A stretch of DNA of 23,436 nucleotides from a virus, in IMG/VR virus record IMGVR_UViG_3300001835_000008, positions 1 through 23,436 of that record; one strand, given 5' to 3'. Position numbers and translations under genes: made by a program. Every line of letters begins with the position of its first letter. Position 1 is the stretch's first letter. Shown piece by piece: positions 15,892 through 23,366 of the stretch. Under the pieces are notes generated by a model. It was given only the letters and a program-made list of their open reading frames with translations. It was not told where the DNA came from and did no database searches.

Positions 15892-16238
15892 CCCTCTATC
15901 TCCTTCAACTTAAATCTTATGAACTCTTCTGTCTTCTTTACATCGACCTTGTCTGCTGAGATCTTATAGATCCATTTATCATTGAACCCATACTTGAGCT
16001 GCAGACAGTCTATGAAAGGTTTGAGAGTATTGTCTAGGTCTGCTAGCTTACTGCTTAGACCCACTGTAACAGTCAGGTGTATCTTACCCTCAGGAACCGC
16101 GAGTACCTTAGGAAGTAAGGGTAGTATCTGCTTCTCAAAGTTACGGTACTTGTAGGACTTAACCTTCTTACCGTTATACATCTCATTACTACTCAACGGT
16201 TTTATCGCTAGCTTTACTACTGCACTAGTGTGTTTCAT
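15888..16238 (-). CDS. rusA: RusA-like Holliday junction resolvase
   Basis: A 116-residue protein matching RusA by pattern: N-terminal beta strand with KLAIKPLSSNEMY, and the catalytic signature ADLDNTLKPFIDCL with D67, D69, N70, K73 and D77, then GFNDKWI with D87, and a final K-x-D...strand (KVDVKKTEEFIRFKL). E. coli RusA uses aspartates at the equivalent places (D70, D72, D91). It is a dimeric metal-dependent enzyme that cuts four-way junctions. No T7 gp3 endonuclease I gene is seen in the window. A RusA at this position probably resolves recombination and replication branches before packaging. The gene overlaps the end of the DNA polymerase gene by 14 bases and carries its own AGGA. Confidence 0.88.
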   Translation of the reverse strand: MKHTSAVVKLAIKPLSSNEMYNGKKVKSYKYRNFEKQILPLLPKVLAVPEGKIHLTVTVGLSSKLADLDNTLKPFIDCLQLKYGFNDKWIYKISADKVDVKKTEEFIRFKLKEIEG

Positions 16239-18036
16239 GCCATGTACTTCCTATTTTAGCTTCGCCTTCTAGTTTAACTCTAAAGTTAATCTCTGTCTCT
16301 ACAGCTGCGAAGGCATCTACAGCTATCTTAGCTACTTCATCAGCTATGTCAGCATCTACTTCGATCTGTACCTCATCATGTATGTTACCTATGAACTCAA
16401 ACTCAGTCCCTGGTGTCCATCTCTTACATAATTGTTTATCTAATTCTACTAGGTAGTACTTCATTACTAATGCACCGGCTCCTTGGAGGAGTACATTAAG
16501 TGCTGAGTGTTCGCTACGGATAGCATACTTACGGCCTGAGATACCTGTTAAGAATCCCTTTTTACTAGCCTTCTTTACTGCATCAGTCAACTGCTTAAGT
16601 GCTGGTAGTTTTGTAAGGAATGAATCCTTTAACTTCTTACCGTGACTCGCAGAACCATTAACGATCTCACCAATCTTAGCATTGCCGGCACCATATAGGA
16701 AACCATAGATGAAAGTCTTAGCATTATCTCTAGTAGGTAGTCCGGCAGCTTGTTGGTTAATAGTATGAATATCACCATTAACTACTTGCTCTCCATACTC
16801 ACCACCATCGAAGGCGGCCATGTAATGGGCAAGCATTCTTAGCTCTAGTCCACTGGCATCGCAACCAACTATCTTCTTACCTGTTGGTACAGTCCATAGT
16901 TCTCTACACTCCTTACCTTTGAAGGCTCTACCCGAAGGTGTCTGAGCTACATTTGGTTTGTTGTGTGTACATCTACCAGTAACTGCACCTAGTGTATTAA
17001 CTTGACCATATATACGATCGTTATCCTTAACCAATCTCAACCAACCATTTGCCCCTTCCGCGACCATGCCTAGAATTTTTTGAATTAAAAAGTATTTGCG
17101 AAGTAGTTGTGCCTCAGGGAAATTAACATTAGCTAAGATCTCTTCATTAATAATAGGAGTGCCTTTCTCAGTTTTCTGAGGTCTCTCCCATCCATATACT
17201 TCCCTCATCCATCTCATTATATGTTTACGGGACCCCGGGTTAAACCATATCTCATCATCTCTACCCCATACTCCTGCTTTATTCGTGTAAGCACCCTTAG
17301 CTAGCTGATTCATATACAGCTTACTAGGTTTACCTGCTTGAGTAAGTTGAGGTACTACCCTCATAGGTATGAAATCTAATAATGGAGTAAATACATTTGT
17401 TAGGTCTGTCTCTATTTGTGTCTTCTCAGTGAGTAGGTTAGCATGTAATAACTCAGCTTTCTTCCTATCGAACTTCCATCCAAATAGAACTTGTCTGCTT
17501 ATAACTATTGCGAAGTCCTGCTCTATCTTGAAAGCACCTACTGGTACCTTCTTAGCGGCTAACTTCTCATACAAATCTACATTTAGTTTGACATCTTGTT
17601 CACAATATTCAAGCATGTCCTCACTAAAGGAGTCCCAGGCATCTGTAGTTTCCCCATAGGTACCTTTGTTATTTCCTAATCTATATCCCCATGCTTTTAA
17701 TCCATGAGAGCCTTTCAATCTAGGGGGTACTCTCTTACTATTCTCATCTATTGCTACTAAGTTGTAGTATGCCAGTCTTGAGAGTATCAAGGTATCGTAC
17801 ACCTCACATGTTTCATGCAAATCAACACCATAAAGTTTCTTTATTACCGGTATATCATATGCAATTATGTTGTGGCCACCTATAACCTTACAACTAGTCA
17901 GCTCTAAGATTAAAAACTCTATTTCCTCAGGCCTATATCTAGTGTATTCCTTAGTCTCTGTATCGTAAGTGACTGCACAGTGCACTACCTTTACATCATC
18001 TAAGAGTCCGTTAGTCTCTAAGTCGAATATTAACAA
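16225..18036 (-). CDS. Family A DNA polymerase with 3'-5' exonuclease (T7 gp5-like), TTG start
   Basis: A 603-residue replicative polymerase. Exonuclease acids are D5 and E7 (FDLETNG), D61 (GGHNIIAYD) and D148 (YCEQDVKLN). Polymerase motif A is GCDASGLELRMLAH with D393, motif B is RDNAKTFIYGFLYGAG with R436, K440 and Y444, and motif C is GNIHDEVQIEV with H553, D554 and E555. Y444 matches T7 Y526. It is about 100 residues shorter than T7 gp5. Part of the difference is the segment before FNPGSRKHI (about 215-266), where T7 has its 76-residue thioredoxin-binding insert. The start is TTG at 18036. The first residues align with the T7 start, GGGAG lies six bases before it, and no in-frame ATG is found between this codon and the upstream stop. 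Confidence 0.96.
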   Translation of the reverse strand: MLIFDLETNGLLDDVKVVHCAVTYDTETKEYTRYRPEEIEFLILELTSCKVIGGHNIIAYDIPVIKKLYGVDLHETCEVYDTLILSRLAYYNLVAIDENSKRVPPRLKGSHGLKAWGYRLGNNKGTYGETTDAWDSFSEDMLEYCEQDVKLNVDLYEKLAAKKVPVGAFKIEQDFAIVISRQVLFGWKFDRKKAELLHANLLTEKTQIETDLTNVFTPLLDFIPMRVVPQLTQAGKPSKLYMNQLAKGAYTNKAGVWGRDDEIWFNPGSRKHIMRWMREVYGWERPQKTEKGTPIINEEILANVNFPEAQLLRKYFLIQKILGMVAEGANGWLRLVKDNDRIYGQVNTLGAVTGRCTHNKPNVAQTPSGRAFKGKECRELWTVPTGKKIVGCDASGLELRMLAHYMAAFDGGEYGEQVVNGDIHTINQQAAGLPTRDNAKTFIYGFLYGAGNAKIGEIVNGSASHGKKLKDSFLTKLPALKQLTDAVKKASKKGFLTGISGRKYAIRSEHSALNVLLQGAGALVMKYYLVELDKQLCKRWTPGTEFEFIGNIHDEVQIEVDADIADEVAKIAVDAFAAVETEINFRVKLEGEAKIGSTWHETH

Positions 18037-18047
18037 TATAACTCCCT

Positions 18048-18173
18048 CTATTTCTGAGTAGTTATAGTACCCTCAGGGATATACTCCTGATCTGAACATA
18101 TAACTACTGTTGCCATACTACCTATCGCTATAATTGCGACTAATAAGTAGGCATATAATAATGTACTCTGCAT
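18048..18173 (-). CDS. 41-residue predicted membrane protein
   Basis: A short frame between primase-helicase and DNA polymerase. The sequence begins MQSTLLYAYLLVAIIAIGSM, continues hydrophobic to C26, and has a polar, acidic C-terminus (SDQEYIPEGTITTQK). It should be one transmembrane helix (about 4-26) or an uncleaved signal anchor. The ATG directly abuts the helicase stop (TAGATG), which suggests translational coupling. It lacks a proper lipobox before the cysteine. No homologue recognised. Confidence 0.6.
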   Translation of the reverse strand: MQSTLLYAYLLVAIIAIGSMATVVICSDQEYIPEGTITTQK

Positions 18174-19781
18174 CTAAAACACCGAATCTAATTCAAAGTC
18201 TTCATCCACTATAGACATACGACCCGTTACCTTATTAAATTCTAGTGTATCAGCTAGTCCTACATCACCAACAAATCTGTTCTTTAGAACCCTAAGTCTC
18301 ACTTGATTTCCAAACTCTTCAGATTGCATATCTCTCTCCACACCAATTACTGCATCAGACAATTGTGCAATAGCTCCTGACCCTCTTAACTGAGATAAGG
18401 ATACCGCTGCTCCATCTTCATGCCCTTTGTCACCCTGAGGTCTCCTTAGGTGTGATATAACTAATATACCTGCCTGAGTCTCCTCTGCTAATGATCGTAG
18501 GTTGGTCATAAGAGAGTCAATCGCTTTCCTCTCATCTTGGTCAGCATTTCCGGATACAACTATAGAGATATGATCTAGTATAATAAAATCAACACCCTCT
18601 TGAGTGATTAGCATTCGGAGCTTAGTTAATAAGTTATCCTCATCTAAACTACCAAAGTGGTCATAAAAGAATAACCTACCATCGCCCATAGTTGCTTGCC
18701 ATGCTTCTTTCTTATCTTCTATAGATACTTTGTCATACTCAAAGAATAGAGGTTTGTTTAGGTACATACCCATGAATCCTAGGGCACTTCTCTTTACATT
18801 CTCTTCTAAGGCTACATAACCGATGCGGAGTTTCTCTGTCATTAATAAATGATATGCTAGCTCTTTAACGATAGTACTTTTACCTACTCCCGAACCTGCC
18901 GTGAATGTGATAAGTTCTCCTTTGCGGATGCCCTTAAATTTTTCCTCCAACATTGGAAACGGATAAGTGTATGTTTCAAATACTTCTTCTTTACTGAGTA
19001 TCTCCCATAGTTCCTGCCCATTGACAACACCATCAATTCTTACCGAACCGGCATTGTATGATGCAGATACTACAGCACCGGGACCTTTTGCTACTAACAA
19101 TTCGTTAGCATCTTTGTAACCCGTACTAGCTACTACTTTGAGTTGGCCTGGTTTAAATAACCCTGCTACTGATTGTACGGCTGTATTTCCTGCCTCATCA
19201 TCGTCAAACCATAGTACAACCTCTTTAAAAGAGAGTACCCATTCTAGATTTGCTTTGATATTCTTCATAGCTGAGTTAGCCCCATTAATGAGACTTACTA
19301 CTGGCCACTTGGACTGGAAAGCTTCCGCTACAGATAAGGCATCTATCTCGCCCTCTGTTATGATTACTTTCCTGCCACCCTCTGCAAATAAGTTTTGTCC
19401 AAATAGAGTAACATCACTGCTACCTTTGAAACTAAACTTTTTACCCTGACCTCTAATCTTTTGACCTGTAAGTTTCTTACTTTTATCAAAATAATTAGCG
19501 ATTTGGACTGTCTCACCAAAGGAGTTCTCACCAACTTGGTATCTATACTTAGTACAAGTACCTACGGAGATCTTACGGCTGTTTAAAGCCGTGTAATCAC
19601 CCTTTAATAAGGTAGTATTAGTTGTAGATACGATTGAAGATTCAATATCATTTGAAGCATCTGCAAAAACAGTATCGCCGCAAGCATGACAGTGTGTGTT
19701 CCCATCTGTATAGAGACTACCAGCATCCGAAGAGCCACAAGACTCACACGGAACATGTTTGATAAATGTACCTTCGCTCAT
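18174..19781 (-). CDS. DNA primase-helicase (T7 gp4-like)
   Basis: A 535-residue bifunctional replication enzyme. The zinc-binding domain has C12, C15, C31 and C34 (PCESCGSSD and CHAC), needed for template recognition in T7 primase. The TOPRIM primase core is seen as TEGEIDALS (142-150) and FDDDEAG (192-198). The RecA-type helicase has Walker A AGSGVGKST (295-303), Walker B DFIILDH (398-404), the SHLRRP segment (443-448) and the conserved QLRGSGAIAQLSD. R502 in LKNRFVG is a likely arginine finger. The acidic C-terminal tail ends in phenylalanine (DEDFELDSVF), the kind of tail that in T7 gp4 contacts the polymerase. It has AAGG before the ATG and follows SSB by nine bases. Confidence 0.97.
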   Translation of the reverse strand: MSEGTFIKHVPCESCGSSDAGSLYTDGNTHCHACGDTVFADASNDIESSIVSTTNTTLLKGDYTALNSRKISVGTCTKYRYQVGENSFGETVQIANYFDKSKKLTGQKIRGQGKKFSFKGSSDVTLFGQNLFAEGGRKVIITEGEIDALSVAEAFQSKWPVVSLINGANSAMKNIKANLEWVLSFKEVVLWFDDDEAGNTAVQSVAGLFKPGQLKVVASTGYKDANELLVAKGPGAVVSASYNAGSVRIDGVVNGQELWEILSKEEVFETYTYPFPMLEEKFKGIRKGELITFTAGSGVGKSTIVKELAYHLLMTEKLRIGYVALEENVKRSALGFMGMYLNKPLFFEYDKVSIEDKKEAWQATMGDGRLFFYDHFGSLDEDNLLTKLRMLITQEGVDFIILDHISIVVSGNADQDERKAIDSLMTNLRSLAEETQAGILVISHLRRPQGDKGHEDGAAVSLSQLRGSGAIAQLSDAVIGVERDMQSEEFGNQVRLRVLKNRFVGDVGLADTLEFNKVTGRMSIVDEDFELDSVF

Positions 19782-19790
19782 ACATAAACC

Positions 19791-20423
19791 TTAGAAGTCT
19801 GTTACAGTTGGAGCTTCTACATTATCAGCTGTATCGCCGAAACCTTCTTCACCTGACTCATCACCGAAACCGTCACCAGCTCCTGCAAACTCTCTTAAAT
19901 CAATTACTTGTATCTTCTTTAGCTTTAGAGAGATACCTACAATATTTCCATTAGCCATGTGGTAAGCTGATGCCCATACTTGTAGTTTGATTTGACTACC
20001 GTTACCAATTAATGTAGTCCAGTTGTCTTCTTTACGACCTCTAACATCAAAGACTTCTATCTTCTGAGGGTTACCATCAAAGTCTACTGCATAAGCCTTA
20101 GCCTTTATAACAACATTTCCAGTCTCTTCACCCTCACGGTCATATTCCGGAGCTACGACATCTCTACCTACCACAGATTTATTCTTAGGAGCCTTTAAAC
20201 CCTCACGAGCTTCTTCTAAAGCTGAATCTCTCATCTTTTCAAGTGTCTCGATGAACTTAGCTACTGCAGGGTCTTTAGGGTCCACTACTATTTGAGCTTC
20301 GTACTTACCTTTAGGGTCGTATGTGAAATCCGGTTCAGTTACTTTTACCCATAATGCTGACCCTGTTGGTGTTACCAGTGCCTTACCTTTTGTTTTTTGA
20401 ATTACGCCTTGTCTTGGTGCCAT
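19791..20423 (-). CDS. Single-stranded DNA-binding protein (T7 gp2.5-like)
   Basis: A 210-residue protein with the gp2.5 plan: an OB-fold body with YEAQIVVDPKDP (a pattern near T7 VYKVDLTIPNKDP), IGNGSQIKLQVWASAY (compare GGGSKLKVKYSLVPY in T7), and a ~30-residue acidic, glycine-rich tail (181-210, GDESGEEGFGDT...) ending in TDF. In T7 the acidic tail with a terminal phenylalanine contacts the polymerase and helicase, and the same architecture is seen here. It is the first gene after promoter copy B and has AGAGGA before the ATG. About 20 residues shorter than gp2.5. Confidence 0.92.
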   Translation of the reverse strand: MAPRQGVIQKTKGKALVTPTGSALWVKVTEPDFTYDPKGKYEAQIVVDPKDPAVAKFIETLEKMRDSALEEAREGLKAPKNKSVVGRDVVAPEYDREGEETGNVVIKAKAYAVDFDGNPQKIEVFDVRGRKEDNWTTLIGNGSQIKLQVWASAYHMANGNIVGISLKLKKIQVIDLREFAGAGDGFGDESGEEGFGDTADNVEAPTVTDF

Positions 20424-20494
20424 GTTATTTTCCTCTATTTTTATTGTGTTATATCCTGACTCGTGAAGCCCACAAACTAAATGTGTTCTTTCGG

Positions 20495-20511
20495 CCAGAG
20501 GGCAACAATTA
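20495..20511 (-). promoter_or_regulatory. Putative phage RNA polymerase promoter, copy B (replication unit)
   Basis: Minus-strand TAATTGTTGCCCTCTGG, with the first 15 bases the same as the other two copies and A to G at the sixteenth. It lies between the polymerase terminator and the SSB gene, about 70 bases before its ATG, the right place to drive the replication unit. Confidence 0.75.
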
Positions 20512-20522
20512 AAATAAAATGC

Positions 20523-20544
20523 AAAAAAAACCCTCGTTAGAGGG
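20523..20544 (-). terminator. Intrinsic terminator after the RNA polymerase gene
   Basis: CCCTC and GAGGG pair around a four-base TAAC loop, followed by eight T on the minus strand, 40 bases after the polymerase stop. It lies directly upstream of promoter copy B, so a separate transcript begins after it. Confidence 0.88.
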
Positions 20545-20583
20545 CTATAATAGGGAGTTTGGTGTTATATTTTGAGGGAGTTT

Positions 20584-23112
20584 TTAAGAGAAGATATAAG
20601 TGCTGTTTGTTACTTCGTTAAGGTCTAAGGTATTTACCATGATAGTACGGGCTTCCTCTACATACTCAGGATGTACTTGTTCTACCCATGCTTCTAAAGG
20701 GTTGCCTTGGAATAACTCTACAAATGCTTCTCGTACAGCAGTGTTTAGATGCTGTATGTCATTAGCAGGGACTCCAAAGGAATCATGAATAAGCATAAAG
20801 CTGTTCACACCCTTAGACTGTAACTTTTCAATAGCTAGATACATCAAAGTTGAGTCTAGTGAGTGAATTAGATTAGGTGCTATACCGTTAGTCTGTTGTT
20901 GCTTGTTAATTTTATTAGTACTTGACCTTAGAGTCAAATAACCAAATACAGATTGTACTTTCTTCTCTTTAGTCTTGAGTTTCCACTGGATAACTGGGAA
21001 ATTAAAGTGAGGAGTAGTCCATATTAGAGGTTTCTCCTCTTCACTTGAATAGTAATCCTTCACGACTTCCTTGATAAAGTCCTGCCCAGTTGTTGCACCG
21101 TGGACAACATCTTCAATACTGATGCTATTGAGTTCTACGAGCAGTTTGGCTACAACCCACTTATCACCTTTCCAAAATACAGTCTCATCGTCTTCCATTT
21201 CAGTCAGTAGATCATTAACTTGTGCAAACATACCTCTAGTGGTGACTGAATAGGGTACTGTCATTACATTTCGTTTTGTTAATTTTCTAGTAACATTCCC
21301 TCTAAGGTCATCAGCTTCTACAACCGTAGTAGCAACTTTCTGTACTTTGTCTGTCGTAGTGAAAGTGAATTCCTTAGGGTACTCTCCGATAGCTAGATAA
21401 TGTTCAACACGATTAGCAACATCAGTATATACATCTGCTGGTTTAACTGTCGTACCCTCATCTGTTCTATCTACAACATTAACAGCTTCAGCCCCTTCCT
21501 TGTCCTTGAGTAATCCCGAATATAACTGTAATCCGCTACAAGTAGCATCAAGAGATATAGGGAGTGCTACTGAGAGTCCATTTGAGTGGTCAAGAAGGGC
21601 TTTACACGATGCAAGGTACATAAGAGGCTCATCCGACTCATTCCACACCTCTACGGTCGTCATAGGGTCTCTAGCATTCCTTAGTATCTCTGCCATGTTG
21701 TTATCAACCCATGCAATTCTTGCATCAAATGAAAGCTTATCAATACCATAGTTATTAGCACAGTGTATTTTTAACCAATAAAGGCCTGACTCATCTAAGT
21801 GCTTAGCTTCTGCAAAGGTAAGGAAACTCTTAACTGCTCCCGTTGATTGAGGATTTAGTATTTGTTGTATAGGATAGAGTCTCCCTCTAAAGTCAGTATT
21901 GTATGTAAAGTAGAAACAGTCTCTATCTTTATACTCAGTGGCTAGATTGTGTGCTAGTGTGAACATAATTCTCTTACTTCTATTAGCTTCTAGTTTTTTA
22001 AGTTGAATTTCTTTAGCTTTATACCATTGTGTAAAATCTTCTTTACTTAGGTTGCCGTTCTTATCCAAAGTACCATATCGTTCCTTAGGTACCATAGCAT
22101 AGATGTCTAATGAGTCCATGTAAGGTAAGTCACCATAGAACTTAGGGTTACCCGTAGGTGTCTTAGGGTCTATCATACCACCATTGATTATTTGATTGAC
22201 TACTGTTAGTATAAAATTATTGATTTTCCACTTTGTATTTTGAATATGATTAATAACACTATACACCCTAGTTAAATCGTACTCATCTTCATGTAAGTCT
22301 ATATATCTGCATGATTTAGTATTACGAATAAAAGATAAACTATTTTCAGTGTAGTAGCCTCCATTATCCCAAAGGCTAGTCCACGGTAACGGCTCAACTA
22401 ATAAAGGCTTATAGGTAACCCCAAAGAGTACATTGTTATCATTGACTCTACCTACTATTTTTAAAGCATCAGCCGTGAATACTAATATCTTAGCTGTCTT
22501 CTTACCTTCCCGTACAAGTCGTACTTGAAATATACCACACCCTGAATTGATAACACAATCAATAAGTCTCGCACCTATGTTAGCTTTAAATACACTAGCA
22601 ACATTCTCAGCTTCATTGATATTATTAGCAGTTAGTTTTGCTAGTTTCTTTTTACGGGTATTTATATAGCCTATACCCCTACTCTTATATTCATACTCTA
22701 AATAAGAATAGAATTTAGGCTCATTCTTTTTAAACTCTTCAACTGATAATAGTTCTAATAATCTAGTTGTTAGTGATACAGCTAATTGAGTTACTTTAGT
22801 AGTACGGGTTGCAATAGTATTTAGTAGGTACTCAACAATAGTAAATGCTACTATCTCTGAACGACCTTCAAAGTTTTCCTTCACCCACTTATTGTACTTA
22901 GAACCTGCACCTCTTACTGGTGTATTCATATACTCATCTATCTTAGTAGCAATAGCTTCTATCGCCATCTTCTGTAATATAGAACCCTCAGTAGTATTTG
23001 CAAAGAGTCCTGCATTAACCATACGACTCATACTATGTTCATACTTTAGTGTACTATCACTAAGGAATCTCTCTTCCATTGCTATTTGTTCATTTATTAA
23101 ATCATTGTTCAT
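20584..23112 (-). CDS. DNA-directed RNA polymerase, single subunit (T7 gp1-like)
   Basis: An 842-residue phage polymerase (T7: 883). Motifs include NTDFRGRLYP (405-414, the DxxGR motif), motif A SLDATCSGLQLYSG with catalytic D522, motif B TKRNVMTVPYS with K613 and Y621, and motif C LIHDSFG with catalytic D777. These match T7 D537, K631, Y639 and D812. The residue after Y621 is S622, where T7 has G640. The promoter-specificity loop is expected near 714-738 (KEKKVQSVFGYLTLRSS), and differs from T7, so a different promoter is predicted. The C-terminus ends YIFS where T7 ends FAFA, an aromatic foot near the active site. GAGGG lies seven bases before the ATG. It is followed by a terminator. Confidence 0.98.
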   Translation of the reverse strand: MNNDLINEQIAMEERFLSDSTLKYEHSMSRMVNAGLFANTTEGSILQKMAIEAIATKIDEYMNTPVRGAGSKYNKWVKENFEGRSEIVAFTIVEYLLNTIATRTTKVTQLAVSLTTRLLELLSVEEFKKNEPKFYSYLEYEYKSRGIGYINTRKKKLAKLTANNINEAENVASVFKANIGARLIDCVINSGCGIFQVRLVREGKKTAKILVFTADALKIVGRVNDNNVLFGVTYKPLLVEPLPWTSLWDNGGYYTENSLSFIRNTKSCRYIDLHEDEYDLTRVYSVINHIQNTKWKINNFILTVVNQIINGGMIDPKTPTGNPKFYGDLPYMDSLDIYAMVPKERYGTLDKNGNLSKEDFTQWYKAKEIQLKKLEANRSKRIMFTLAHNLATEYKDRDCFYFTYNTDFRGRLYPIQQILNPQSTGAVKSFLTFAEAKHLDESGLYWLKIHCANNYGIDKLSFDARIAWVDNNMAEILRNARDPMTTVEVWNESDEPLMYLASCKALLDHSNGLSVALPISLDATCSGLQLYSGLLKDKEGAEAVNVVDRTDEGTTVKPADVYTDVANRVEHYLAIGEYPKEFTFTTTDKVQKVATTVVEADDLRGNVTRKLTKRNVMTVPYSVTTRGMFAQVNDLLTEMEDDETVFWKGDKWVVAKLLVELNSISIEDVVHGATTGQDFIKEVVKDYYSSEEEKPLIWTTPHFNFPVIQWKLKTKEKKVQSVFGYLTLRSSTNKINKQQQTNGIAPNLIHSLDSTLMYLAIEKLQSKGVNSFMLIHDSFGVPANDIQHLNTAVREAFVELFQGNPLEAWVEQVHPEYVEEARTIMVNTLDLNEVTNSTYIFS

Positions 23113-23132
23113 TTAAAGCCCTCACTAAAAAT

Positions 23133-23171
23133 CTTAGATACCCTTAGGTATTCTTAGGTATCCTTAGGTAT
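23133..23171 (-). repeat. 10-bp tandem repeat before the RNA polymerase gene
   Basis: Plus-strand CTTAGGTAT occurs at 23143, 23153 and 23163, with a degenerate fourth copy CTTAGATAC at 23133, at exactly 10-base spacing. On the transcribed side the unit reads ATACCTAAG. It sits 20-60 bases before the polymerase ATG. One helical turn per unit would place each copy on the same face of the DNA. Confidence 0.9.
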
Positions 23172-23263
23172 ACCCTAGGGTTCCCTTATTCTCTTTCTTT
23201 AATTATTATTATTATAATTCTTCTACTCTTTTCTCTTTTGGGGTTTCCAAAGGGGTACTCTCT

Positions 23264-23275
23264 CTCTAGCTAGAG
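23264..23275. repeat. Perfect palindrome CTCTAGCTAGAG
   Basis: A 12-bp perfect inverted repeat overlapping the 3' end of promoter copy A. Its left half in the minus direction is the CTCTAG end of the promoter. Copies B and C do not form this palindrome. Confidence 0.7.
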
Positions 23276-23286
23276 GGCAACAATTA
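23270..23286 (-). promoter_or_regulatory. Putative phage RNA polymerase promoter, copy A (polymerase unit)
   Basis: Minus-strand TAATTGTTGCCCTCTAG, with the same 15-nt core as copies B and C. It lies about 160 bases upstream of the RNA polymerase ATG, so the enzyme may transcribe its own gene. Confidence 0.75.
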
Positions 23287-23366
23287 AATATCGACCCCCT
23301 TACAAGTCCCTGCCACACGGGTGTGTAGCGAATTATTAATGTTGTATTTAATGGTACATTCATATT

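Noticed and set aside
23199-23218. TATAAT within the AT-only stretch upstream of the RNA polymerase as a host sigma-70 promoter
   Set aside because: No suitable -35 hexamer at 16-18 bases. The element is part of a simple ATT repeat.
23325-23340. CACACCCGTGTG near the right edge as a terminator
   Set aside because: The loop would be two bases or the stem only four, and no T tract follows on either strand.
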